Source: MM2 sp035460165 (GTDB lineage: Bacteria > Pseudomonadota > Gammaproteobacteria > Burkholderiales > Methylophilaceae). From it: DNA of 64,000 nucleotides. Positions 18,007-25,451 of this stretch are shown here, piece by piece. Under the pieces are notes generated by a model. That model did not search any database and was not told the origin of the DNA. It saw only the letters and a program-made list of their open reading frames with translations. Numbering within the stretch: position 1 is the first letter of the stretch; each line of letters opens with the position of its first letter. The stretch is taken from NCBI GenBank assembly GCA_035460165.1, contig DATHWW010000013.1, positions 102,477 through 166,476 of the forward strand, read 5' to 3'. A program made the position numbers and the translations under genes.

Positions 18007-18078
18007 CCTTAGGCTTCACACCATTTAATTAGGCTCGGGCTGCGCCACCATTAACTAGGCCTTGGGCTTTGCCACCAT
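18001..18078 (-). repeat. Degenerate tandem repeat at the grpE-dnaK junction
   Basis: Three adjacent units of 27, 27 and 24 bp (18052-18078, 18025-18051, 18001-18024). Read on the minus strand each begins ATGGTG and then has an AGCC-type core. The first unit is the end of grpE including its stop; the last contains the -35 of the dnaK promoter. Confidence 0.65.
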
Positions 18079-18594
18079 GACCAGTGCTGGGCGCAGCACG
18101 CGGTCGTGCAGCGTATAGCCCTTTTGCAGCACCTGCACCACGGTATTCGGTTCGGCCTCGGCGGCTTCCACCATGCTGATGGCCTGATGCTTGTGCGGAT
18201 CGAATTTTTCGCCGGCTGGGTGCACTTCTGCGACATTGAATTTCTCGAACACGCTGGAAAGCTGCTTCAGCGTCAGCTCCACGCCGTTCTTGTAGCTCTC
18301 GAGCGTGGCGCTTTCTACGGCGAGCGCGGCTTCCAGGCTGTCTTTCACCGCCAGCAGCTCGGACGAGAATTTTTCCAGGGCGAATTTGCGGGCTTTTTCG
18401 GTATCTTCATGCGCGCGTCGGCGGATGTTCTCGGATTCAGCCTTGGCGTACATCCAGGCGTCGTAATGCTCTTGCGCCTTGCGTTCGGCTTCCTGGAGCA
18501 TCTCTTCCAAGCTGGGCATCACTTCGACTGCGTGCTCGACATCAACATGATGCTGTTCTTGCTCGGTTTGCGGATTTTGCTCGTTTTTCGACAT
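18055..18594 (-). CDS. grpE: Nucleotide exchange factor GrpE
   Basis: A 179-residue GrpE, which releases ADP from DnaK. It has an acidic, Gln/Glu-rich N-terminus, a long coiled coil (LEEMLQEAERKAQEHYDAWM onward) and a C-terminal beta domain with the signature HPAGEKFDPHKHQAISMVE and GYTLHDRVLRPALVMVAK. The ATG at 18594 has GAGG 8 nt upstream; the longer frame to 18687 would run through the promoter. It heads the grpE-dnaK-dnaJ group and has its own sigma-32 promoter. Confidence 0.97.
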   Translation of the reverse strand: MSKNEQNPQTEQEQHHVDVEHAVEVMPSLEEMLQEAERKAQEHYDAWMYAKAESENIRRRAHEDTEKARKFALEKFSSELLAVKDSLEAALAVESATLESYKNGVELTLKQLSSVFEKFNVAEVHPAGEKFDPHKHQAISMVEAAEAEPNTVVQVLQKGYTLHDRVLRPALVMVAKPKA

Positions 18595-18628
18595 GAAAAT
18601 TACCTCGATAGTTGGTTCGATGGAAGAA

Positions 18629-18656
18629 AAATGGGGACTGTCGCGGAAAAAACAAG
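18629..18656 (-). promoter_or_regulatory. Sigma-32 promoter of grpE
   Basis: Read on the minus strand: -35 CTTGTTT (18656-18650), a 13-bp spacer, and -10 CCCCATTT (18636-18629). The -10 matches the RpoH consensus; the -35 keeps CTTG. It ends about 35 bp before the grpE ATG. The -35 overlaps the T-tract of the upstream terminator. Confidence 0.8.
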
Positions 18657-18685
18657 CCCGCGCCGAAAGATTTTTTGGCGCGGGC
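18647..18685 (-). terminator. Terminator of the amber-split gene, overlapping the grpE promoter
   Basis: On the minus strand, GCCCGCGCC and GGCGCGGGC arms (18685-18677 and 18664-18656) with a 12-nt loop, then TTGTTTTTT. The T-tract doubles as the grpE -35 region. Confidence 0.75.
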
Positions 18686-18717
18686 ATCGGAGGCCGTTTA
18701 ACGCTGGAGATGAGCGG

Positions 18718-19146
18718 CTATACGGCTAAATCTACTTGTTGCAGCGTGCCGGCTGTGCCGTTTTCGTTGAGATAGACGCCGGTGGCGCGGAGCAGTCCGA
18801 GATTCTGGTTGGTGGCGGTATTGAGCGAGAAGGGCGTCGTCACGTTGCCCAGGTAGAGCGCGCCTACGCCGCTCTGGGCCAGCGTGCTCAGGTTGTCCTG
18901 GCCGCTCGCGTCTTTGCTCCATACCCGCAGGTCGGCAAAGACTGCGTCGTTCTCATCTATCCATAGGTTGCCGTCGCTATCGTAGGCGGCGAGGTCGGCG
19001 AAGCCGTTGCCACTCTGCGTGCCGAACAGCTCGGAGCCGTTGTCGATGGTGCCGTTGGCGTTGCGGTCGAGCGCGAGGAAGCCGCTATCGGGGCCGACAA
19101 AGGAAATGTTGTCCTGCGTGCCGTCCGAATCGATGTCGAACGCGAA
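18718..19146 (-). pseudogene. C-terminal half of an amber-interrupted calcium-binding-type protein
   Basis: Directly after the TAG at 19147-19149 the same frame stays open for 142 codons to a second TAG at 18718-18720. It has no start of its own. The translation is clearly protein-like: FAFDIDSDGTQDNISFVG, SGFLALDRNANGTIDNGSEL, FGTQSGNGFADLAAYDSDG, WIDENDAVFADLRVWSKDAS and a tail GVYLNENGTAGTLQQVDLAV. The Asp/Asn/Gly loops (DRNANGTID, DSDGNLWIDENDAVF) look like EF-hand-type calcium sites, as in VCBS/hemolysin-associated proteins. Together with 19147-19731 it makes one 338-codon gene (337 residues and the final stop) with a single in-frame stop. Confidence 0.75.
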
Positions 19147-19731
19147 CTAGGTGTCGGTCAGCTGGGCCGCGCTGCCGGCGAAATTGATCACCAGCGGGTC
19201 CTTGAGCAGCGCATCGCCCGCGCGCAGCGAAACGCTGGTTTCCTCGTAATACTCGCGGCTCATCGCCAGTTCGAGGCTGAAACTGATCTGCTTGCCGTCG
19301 GCGGTCTTGATCACGCCCTCGGCGGAGAAGGTGGTGATTTCGGCTTCGTAGTGCGATTCATGGCGCTCGTATTCCATGCCCCAGCCTACACGCTGAGCTT
19401 GGCCCGGAGCATCGTCGCCGTGGGATTTTTCCAGGCGCTTGATGTGGCGGCCGGTCATTGCTTCCAGCATACGTTGCAGCAGTTGCATCGTCGGGTCGTT
19501 GTCAATGTCTTTTACCGCAGCCTCGATCGCCTCGGCTTCGTTCGCCGCGGTTCTGGCGGCCTCGGAAATCGACACCAGCGCGGCCTGCCTGCCCAGTGCC
19601 AGCCCACGACCATGCCCCTCGGAATCAGGGCGTGCGTTGCCCTGCCATATGCGCAGCGATTCGCGCACGCTATGGTGTTCCACGCTGATGTGCTGGCTTT
19701 CGAGGCTGATGGTCGAACTGGCGATCTTCAT
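19147..19731 (-). CDS. N-terminal half of the amber-interrupted protein
   Basis: A 194-residue frame, without a signal peptide, that ends ...AAQLTDT-TAG. Residues 55-110 are helical and charged (AARTAANEAEAIEAAVKDID, LLQRMLEAMTGRHIKRLEK). Residues 125-180 look like beta strands (MEYERHESHYEAEITTFSAE). The coding frame continues beyond the stop with conserved-looking sequence, so this is either the front of a recent pseudogene or a truncated product. A perfect hairpin (19732-19757) ends immediately before the ATG, and no ribosome binding site can be seen. The function is unknown. Confidence 0.65.
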   Translation of the reverse strand: MKIASSTISLESQHISVEHHSVRESLRIWQGNARPDSEGHGRGLALGRQAALVSISEAARTAANEAEAIEAAVKDIDNDPTMQLLQRMLEAMTGRHIKRLEKSHGDDAPGQAQRVGWGMEYERHESHYEAEITTFSAEGVIKTADGKQISFSLELAMSREYYEETSVSLRAGDALLKDPLVINFAGSAAQLTDT

Positions 19732-19757
19732 GCCTGATTTAACGGAATAAATCAGGC
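19732..19757 (-). other. Perfect hairpin abutting the start codon
   Basis: GCCTGATTTA (19732-19741) and TAAATCAGGC (19748-19757), with loop ACGGAA. On the minus strand its last base directly precedes the ATG at 19731. It has no T-tract downstream, so it is not an ordinary terminator of waaC. It could block or control translation. Confidence 0.65.
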
Positions 19758-19795
19758 AATCTTTAAAAACTATTAAGAAATTACCTGGAATGACT

Positions 19796-20773
19796 CTAGG
19801 CTTGGTTCGTGGCCTCTAATGCCCGCAATCCTGACAGCGCCTCATCGACAGTTGGCGTGACTCCGTTGCCTCCTACTGTCAGTACGCGGGAACCTTGCGG
19901 TGGGTAAGGGCCGACCTGAGAGAGATCGGTGTCGGAAAAAATGGCAAGGGTAGGAGCCCCCAAACTCACGCCAAGATGCATCAGTCCGGTGTCCAGTCCG
20001 ATGACAACCTTTGATTTCTGTATTAAATGGGCCAGTTGGGTAAGATTCAGCCGCGGCAGCACCATGGAGTGAGGAACTTGCGACGCAATACGCTCTGCCC
20101 GCAGCCGTTCGGTTTCGTTGCCCCACGGCAATAGGATCTGCGGATACTCGCCTACGATACGATTGCAGAAATCGATCCAGTACGTTTCTGGCCACAGTTT
20201 CTCCTCACGAGAAGTGCCATGCAGCACTAGAGCGTATGGAGATGCGGGAGACAAGGGCAACACCGCCTCAGGCAGGTTCAAATTATATTCAGGAGGTGTT
20301 AGTGGCAATGCATAGCCCAATGCCTTGGCCGCCAATAGTCGATTGCGCACGACAGCATGCATGTTGCATGGGATATCGTAAGTGTGCGTATAAATGCGTG
20401 AGGAGATGCTTTCCCGGGCGGTGTGCTTGTCGTGTCCATGGGAAGGACCGTTCGCCCAATGGCAGATCATCGCGCTTTTCAGCAAGCCCTGGGTATCGAG
20501 GATTGCGTCGTAGTCATAGGACTTGAGAGCGCGTTTGAAGGCAAAAAAGTCGCGCCAGGTTTGCCGTTGCCCGAGATTACGTTTCCATCGCCGCATATTG
20601 ACCGGGATAACGCGATCTATCTGTGTGTTCATGCGCGCGATCTCGGCGAAACTTTCCTCGGCGACCCAGTCAATCACAGCTTCCGGCAAGTGTGCACGGA
20701 TATCGGCGATCATCGGCATGTTATGCACGAGATCGCCCATGGAGGAGGTTTTGACGAGCAGGATTCTAGGCAT
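19796..20773 (-). CDS. waaC: LPS heptosyltransferase I (WaaC)
   Basis: A 325-residue GT9 enzyme that transfers the first L-glycero-D-manno-heptose onto Kdo of the lipid A-Kdo acceptor. Family features are the start RILLVKTSSMGDLVHNMPMI, the ALVLHGTSREEKLWPE segment of the C-domain, and the ADP-heptose-binding stretch VIGLDTGLMHLGVSLGAPT. It is separate from waaF, which is at 35792. It lies upstream of the amber-split gene on the same strand with no clear terminator between. Confidence 0.93.
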   Translation of the reverse strand: MPRILLVKTSSMGDLVHNMPMIADIRAHLPEAVIDWVAEESFAEIARMNTQIDRVIPVNMRRWKRNLGQRQTWRDFFAFKRALKSYDYDAILDTQGLLKSAMICHWANGPSHGHDKHTARESISSRIYTHTYDIPCNMHAVVRNRLLAAKALGYALPLTPPEYNLNLPEAVLPLSPASPYALVLHGTSREEKLWPETYWIDFCNRIVGEYPQILLPWGNETERLRAERIASQVPHSMVLPRLNLTQLAHLIQKSKVVIGLDTGLMHLGVSLGAPTLAIFSDTDLSQVGPYPPQGSRVLTVGGNGVTPTVDEALSGLRALEATNQA

Positions 20774-20905
20774 GGCGTGCGCATTTTCGCATAGATTCGA
20801 TACCGCCTCATGCTCATGAGGCGACTGTTGGAGCCATTGCTATTTGGATCATCTATGCCGAAGATGTCGAAAAAGGTTTTTAAGTGAATGAAAGTGAGAA
20901 ACCTC

Positions 20906-21925
20906 ATGAAGGTGCTTGTCACCGGCACGGCCGGATTCATCGGTAACGCGCTTGCCATTCGCTTGCTGGAGCGCGGCGACGAAGTCATCGGCGTCGATAA
21001 CGTCAACGATTATTACGACGTGCGGCTGAAAGAGGCCAGGCTGGAGCGCATCAGGAACCATCCCGGCTTTACTGAGGTCCGGGCGGGCCTGCAGGATCGC
21101 GCGGCAATGGAGGATTTGTTTTCGCAATACAAGCCGCAGCGCGTCGTCAATCTTGCCGCCCAGGCCGGCGTGCGTTATTCGCTCAAGAATCCTTACGCCT
21201 ATGTCGACTCCAACCTGCTCGGTTTCGTCAATATCCTGGAAGGCTGCCGCCATCACGCAGTGGAGCATCTGGTGTATGCCTCGTCCAGCTCGGTTTACGG
21301 CGCCAACACGCGCATGCCGTTTTCGGTGCATGACAATGTCGATCATCCGGTCAGCCTGTATGCCGCCAGCAAAAAGGCCAATGAGCTGATGGCCCATACC
21401 TACAGCCATCTCTATGGTATACCGACTACCGGGCTTAGATTCTTTACCGTGTACGGCCCATGGGGTCGGCCAGACATGGCTTACTTTTCCTTCACCCGCG
21501 ATATTCTCGAAGGTCGCGCCATCAATGTGTTTAATCATGGCGACATGCAGCGCGACTTTACTTATATCGACGACATCGTCGAGGGCGTTGTGCGCGCGCT
21601 CGACAAGGTGCCGCAAGGCGACTCGAATTGGAGTGGGGATGCGCCGGACCCGAGTTCGAGCAGGGCGCCCTACAAGCTATACAACATAGGCAACAATAAC
21701 CCGGTAAAGCTGATGCATATGATCGAGGTGCTGGAACGCAATCTGGAGAAAACCGCCGTGAAGAATTTTCTGCCGATGCAGCCAGGCGACGTGCCGGCGA
21801 CTTATGCCGATGTGGATGACTTGATGCGCGATGTTGGTTTCAAACCGGCCACCAGCATCGAAGATGGCTTGAAGCAGTTTACCGACTGGTACCAGGCCTT
21901 CTACGGCAGCGATACCAGCCGGTAA
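20906..21925 (+). CDS. NAD-dependent sugar epimerase, UDP-glucuronate 4-epimerase-like
   Basis: A 339-residue short-chain dehydrogenase/epimerase. The NAD motif is VTGTAGFIGN. The catalytic pieces are SSSSVYG and YAASKKAN, and RFFTVYGPWGRPDMAYFSFT is typical of the CapI/LspL UDP-glucuronate 4-epimerase group. The probable reaction is UDP-glucuronate to UDP-galacturonate. The adjacent convergent ugd makes UDP-glucuronate, supporting this. An ATG at 20888 would add six residues; 20906 gives the usual family N-terminus (MKVLVTG). Confidence 0.85.
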   Translation: MKVLVTGTAGFIGNALAIRLLERGDEVIGVDNVNDYYDVRLKEARLERIRNHPGFTEVRAGLQDRAAMEDLFSQYKPQRVVNLAAQAGVRYSLKNPYAYVDSNLLGFVNILEGCRHHAVEHLVYASSSSVYGANTRMPFSVHDNVDHPVSLYAASKKANELMAHTYSHLYGIPTTGLRFFTVYGPWGRPDMAYFSFTRDILEGRAINVFNHGDMQRDFTYIDDIVEGVVRALDKVPQGDSNWSGDAPDPSSSRAPYKLYNIGNNNPVKLMHMIEVLERNLEKTAVKNFLPMQPGDVPATYADVDDLMRDVGFKPATSIEDGLKQFTDWYQAFYGSDTSR

Positions 21926-21932
21926 TCCTCAT

Positions 21933-23255
21933 TTAGCGACGGCCTATCGCGGAGTATTCGAGGCCGTACGATTTGACGATGCTGGGCGTGTACATATTGC
22001 GTCCATCGAAGATCGCCGGGGTTCTTAGCGTGGCCTTGATCCTGGCGAAGTCCGGTGCACGGAATTCCTTCCATTCGGTGACAATTGCCAACGCATCCGC
22101 GCCTTCGAGCGCCGCCATGGGGTTATCCGCATAGCGCAGGCGGACGTCGTCGCCGAAAATGCGGCGCGATTCGTCCATCGCGACGGGGTCGTAGGCCGTG
22201 ATGGTGGCGCCCATATCCCAAAGCCCTTGGATAAAGACGCGGCTTGATGCCTCGCGCATGTCGTCGGTATTGGGTTTGAAAGCCAATCCCCATAGCGCGA
22301 AGTGCTTGCCTTTGAGGTCGCCATCGAAGCGCAAGGCGATCTTGTCCAGCAGGACGCGCTTCTGTGCTTCGTTGGCCTCTTCCACCGCATTCAGTACCTT
22401 GAGCGGCTGCCCGATGGCCTCGGCAGTGCGGATCAGCGCCTGCACGTCCTTGGGGAAGCAGGAGCCGCCATAGCCGCAGCCGGGGTAGAGGAAGTGATAA
22501 CCGATGCGCGGATCGGAGCCGATGCCGAGCCGTACCTGTTCGATGTCGGCGCCCAGTTTGTCGGCCAGGTTGGCCAGTTCGTTCATGAAGGAAATGCGCG
22601 TGGCCAGCATGCAATTGGCGGCATATTTGGTTAGTTCGGCGCTACGGATGTCCATCAGCACCAGGCGGTCGTGGTTGCGGTTAAACGGTGCATAGACTTC
22701 GCGCAACAAGGCAATAGCGCGCTCGTCTTCGGCCCCCACAACGATGCGATCCGGGCGCATGAAATCTTCGACAGCCGCACCCTCCTTCAGGAACTCGGGG
22801 TTGGATGCCACGGCAAAAGGAATGTCAGCGCCGCGCGCCTTCAATTCTGCCGTCATGGCCGCTTTTACTTTGTCCGCCGTGCCGACCGGCACCGTGCTCT
22901 TGTCGACCACTACCTTGAATTCGGTCATATGCTTGGCGATGCTGCGGGCGGCGGCGGTGACATATTGCAGATCGGCGGAACCGTCCTCATCCGGCGGCGT
23001 ACCGACGGCAATGAATTGCACCTGGCCCCAGGCCACGCTTTCTTCCACGTTGGTAGTGAACCGCAACCGACCGGCGGCGACGTTGCGCTGCACCATTTCA
23101 AGCAAGCCGGGTTCGTGAATGGGAATTCCGCCGGTATTCAGGATCTCGATCTTGCGCGGGTCGAGGTCGAGACATAGTACGTCGTTGCCGACCTCTGCCA
23201 GGCAGGTGCCGGTCACCAAGCCTACATAGCCGGTGCCGATGACGCTTATTTTCAT
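21933..23255 (-). CDS. ugd: UDP-glucose 6-dehydrogenase
   Basis: A 440-residue enzyme oxidising UDP-glucose to UDP-glucuronate with two NAD. The N-terminal Rossmann motif is ISVIGTGYVGLVTGTCLAEV. The catalytic cysteine is in YGGSCFPKDV, and the C-terminal domain is ALWGLAFKPNTDDMREASS. It is convergent with the epimerase and only 7 bp separate the stops. It supplies uronic acid precursors for the surface sugar region. Confidence 0.97.
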   Translation of the reverse strand: MKISVIGTGYVGLVTGTCLAEVGNDVLCLDLDPRKIEILNTGGIPIHEPGLLEMVQRNVAAGRLRFTTNVEESVAWGQVQFIAVGTPPDEDGSADLQYVTAAARSIAKHMTEFKVVVDKSTVPVGTADKVKAAMTAELKARGADIPFAVASNPEFLKEGAAVEDFMRPDRIVVGAEDERAIALLREVYAPFNRNHDRLVLMDIRSAELTKYAANCMLATRISFMNELANLADKLGADIEQVRLGIGSDPRIGYHFLYPGCGYGGSCFPKDVQALIRTAEAIGQPLKVLNAVEEANEAQKRVLLDKIALRFDGDLKGKHFALWGLAFKPNTDDMREASSRVFIQGLWDMGATITAYDPVAMDESRRIFGDDVRLRYADNPMAALEGADALAIVTEWKEFRAPDFARIKATLRTPAIFDGRNMYTPSIVKSYGLEYSAIGRR

Positions 23256-23420
23256 GATGTTTTAGTCTCCTGATCAATAAATGAATTGAATGCGACGGAA
23301 ACAGACTTGACATCCGGTTTTGGCGCACGTCGCCAAGAGTGCCGTTGAGTTGGAGTCTGCTGGATAAGTGTCTGTTTTTGAATGGTCCGAATGGATTTTA
23401 AATGTGAGCTTAGGTGCTTG

Positions 23421-23440
23421 AATACGGGTTGGTCCGTATT
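23421..23440. promoter_or_regulatory. Inverted repeat upstream of waaG
   Basis: Perfect 7-bp arms AATACGG (23421-23427) and CCGTATT (23434-23440), 39 bp before the waaG start. A -10-like TACAAT follows at 23447-23452. It lies in the divergent ugd/waaG gap and may be a repressor or activator site for the forward LPS operon. Confidence 0.4.
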
Positions 23441-23478
23441 TTCGCATACAATTCATCCTTTTCCAGAACACAGCTTCC

Positions 23479-24621
23479 ATGAAGTTCGCCTTCGTCATTT
23501 TCAAATACTTCCCGTTTGGCGGCGCCCAGCGCGACATGATGCGCATCGCCCGCGAATGTGTGAAGCGAGGCCACGAGGTGCATGTGTACACGCTATCCTG
23601 GCAAGGCCCGGCGCCGGAGGACAGCATTCATGTGCATGTGGTCAAGGGGCGGGGATGGACAAATCATCGTCGCTACCAGGATTTTATCCATCGAATTCAG
23701 GCGGAAATTACGGCAGAACATTTTGACCTTGTCGTGGGTTTCAATCGTATGCCGGGGTTGGATGCATACTTTGCCGCCGATCCTTGTTTTATCGAGCGAG
23801 CCCATGCGGAACGTGGGTGGTTTTACAGGCTGACCGGCCGCTACCATTTTTTTGCCGAATGCGAAAAAGCGGTTTTCTCCTCAAGCGCCAAGTGCGAAAT
23901 TCTTTTGCTGTCGCTCAATGAAAAAGCGGTCTTCCAGCGCTGGTATGCCACTCCCGAGGCGCGCTTTCACTTGCTGCCGCCAGTCATTTCCGCAGAACGT
24001 TTTGCGTTGGCCGATCGTGCTGAAATGCGGGCCGACGTGCGTGCCGAGTTTGGTTTTGAAGCCGATGACCGCTTGCTGCTGCTGGTCGGTTCCGGATTCA
24101 AGACCAAAGGGCTGGATCGGGCAATCCTGGCGTTGGCGGCGCTTCCCCAGGAGTTGAAGTCCCGTACGCGACTGCTGGCCGTCGGTCAGGATAATCCGCG
24201 CTTTTTCCAAAAGATGGCGGAGCAGTGCGGCGTTGCCGCGCAGGTACATATCGTTGCCGGCCGTAACGATGTACCGCGCTTGATGCAGGCGGCCGACTTG
24301 CTGGTGCATCCCGCCTATCGGGAAAATACCGGGCTGGTACTGCTCGAAGCCATGGCTTCGGGTTTGCCGGTACTGGCGAGCGATGTCTGCGGCTACGCTT
24401 TTCATGTAACGCAATCCGGGGCAGGGGTGCTGGCGAATTCACCGTTCGATCAGATAGCCTTCAACAAGCAGTTGGCGAGTATGTTGACTTCAGCACAGCA
24501 GCCGGAATGGCGCGAACGCGGTTTGCATTATGCCCATGCTCTCATGGCGGCCAACGATGGCGGTGTCGAAGCGGTGATGTTGCAGGATTTTGTCCGACGT
24601 AAGCAGGAGTCTGTCGCGTGA
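23479..24621 (+). CDS. waaG: LPS core glycosyltransferase, WaaG-like (GT4)
   Basis: A 380-residue GT-B enzyme similar to WaaG, which adds the first hexose to heptose II of the inner core on the cytoplasmic face. It starts FAFVIFKYFPFGGAQRDMMR. The C-domain has LLLVGSGFKTKGLDRAILAL and the donor-binding motif HPAYRENTGLVLLEAMASGL (EX7E), then PVLASDVCGY. It is first in an eight-gene forward operon. The exact sugar cannot be read from sequence. Confidence 0.9.
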   Translation: MKFAFVIFKYFPFGGAQRDMMRIARECVKRGHEVHVYTLSWQGPAPEDSIHVHVVKGRGWTNHRRYQDFIHRIQAEITAEHFDLVVGFNRMPGLDAYFAADPCFIERAHAERGWFYRLTGRYHFFAECEKAVFSSSAKCEILLLSLNEKAVFQRWYATPEARFHLLPPVISAERFALADRAEMRADVRAEFGFEADDRLLLLVGSGFKTKGLDRAILALAALPQELKSRTRLLAVGQDNPRFFQKMAEQCGVAAQVHIVAGRNDVPRLMQAADLLVHPAYRENTGLVLLEAMASGLPVLASDVCGYAFHVTQSGAGVLANSPFDQIAFNKQLASMLTSAQQPEWRERGLHYAHALMAANDGGVEAVMLQDFVRRKQESVA

Positions 24622-25451
24622 TTGGATGCAACACGCTCATCCTGCCGCAGGACTTCGCGACTAAGCTCGGCGATGGAGATATGTTCGAACGCGTGATGCA
24701 ACTGCAAGGCGAAATATACCGCGACATGCCCGGTCGCCGTACCTTGCGCTTCGAGCTGGGCGGCAAGTCTTATTTCGCCAAGGTGCACGAGGGCGTGGGT
24801 TGGCGCGAGATATTCAAGAATCTGCTGACGCTTCGGCGGCCTATCCTGAGCGCAGCCACTGAGTGGCAGGCAATACGAAAACTTGACGAGCTTGGCATCG
24901 CTACCACGCCCGCTGTGGCTTATGGCTGTCGAGGATTAAGTCCCGCAAAGCTGCGCTCATTCATCATTACCGAAGACCTCGGCGATATCGTTTCACTGGA
25001 AGATTATTGTCGTGACTGGCAGGCGAACCCGCCGCCATTGCCGCTGAAACGCAAACTGCTGCGCCGCGTAGCGGAGATCGCCCGCGACATACACGACCAC
25101 GGACTCAATCACCGCGATTTCTATATTTGTCACTTGTGTCTCGATAACCGTAGGTTGGCGGCAGGCGATATTCATCTCTACCTGATCGACTTGCATCGCA
25201 TGCAGGTGCGCACTGCTATTCCGTCCTCGGCGCGCATGAAGGACATGGCCGCGCTGTATTTTTCCGCGCTGGATATTGGGTTGACGCGCCGCGACTGTTT
25301 GCGTTTTCTCAGGCTGTATCGCGGTATCAAGTTACGTGAGATGTTCCGCAATGAGTCCGCCTTTTGGACCAAGGTCGATCGTCGAACACGCAAGCTGTAC
25401 CACAAGTTCCACGGCCGCTGGCCGGTTACGCCCTTCGATCGCAATGCTTGA
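24618..25451 (+). CDS. waaP: LPS core heptose(I) kinase WaaP (RfaP)
   Basis: A 277-residue member of the WaaP/RfaP family of atypical kinases that phosphorylate heptose I of the LPS inner core, important for outer-membrane integrity. Visible are the ATP-lysine region SYFAKVHEG, the catalytic loop GLNHRDFYICHLCL with Asp, and the metal-binding LIDLHRM. The start is GTG overlapping the waaG stop (GTGA), with CAGGAG 8 nt upstream. The waaG-waaP order matches the Pseudomonas core cluster. Confidence 0.93.
   Translation: MIGCNTLILPQDFATKLGDGDMFERVMQLQGEIYRDMPGRRTLRFELGGKSYFAKVHEGVGWREIFKNLLTLRRPILSAATEWQAIRKLDELGIATTPAVAYGCRGLSPAKLRSFIITEDLGDIVSLEDYCRDWQANPPPLPLKRKLLRRVAEIARDIHDHGLNHRDFYICHLCLDNRRLAAGDIHLYLIDLHRMQVRTAIPSSARMKDMAALYFSALDIGLTRRDCLRFLRLYRGIKLREMFRNESAFWTKVDRRTRKLYHKFHGRWPVTPFDRNA

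Noticed and set aside
23421..23446. Inverted repeat before waaG as a rho-independent terminator of upstream transcription
   Set aside because: The stem is only 7 bp and the following T-run is four bases; no plus-strand transcript needs termination there except weak read-through of the epimerase gene.
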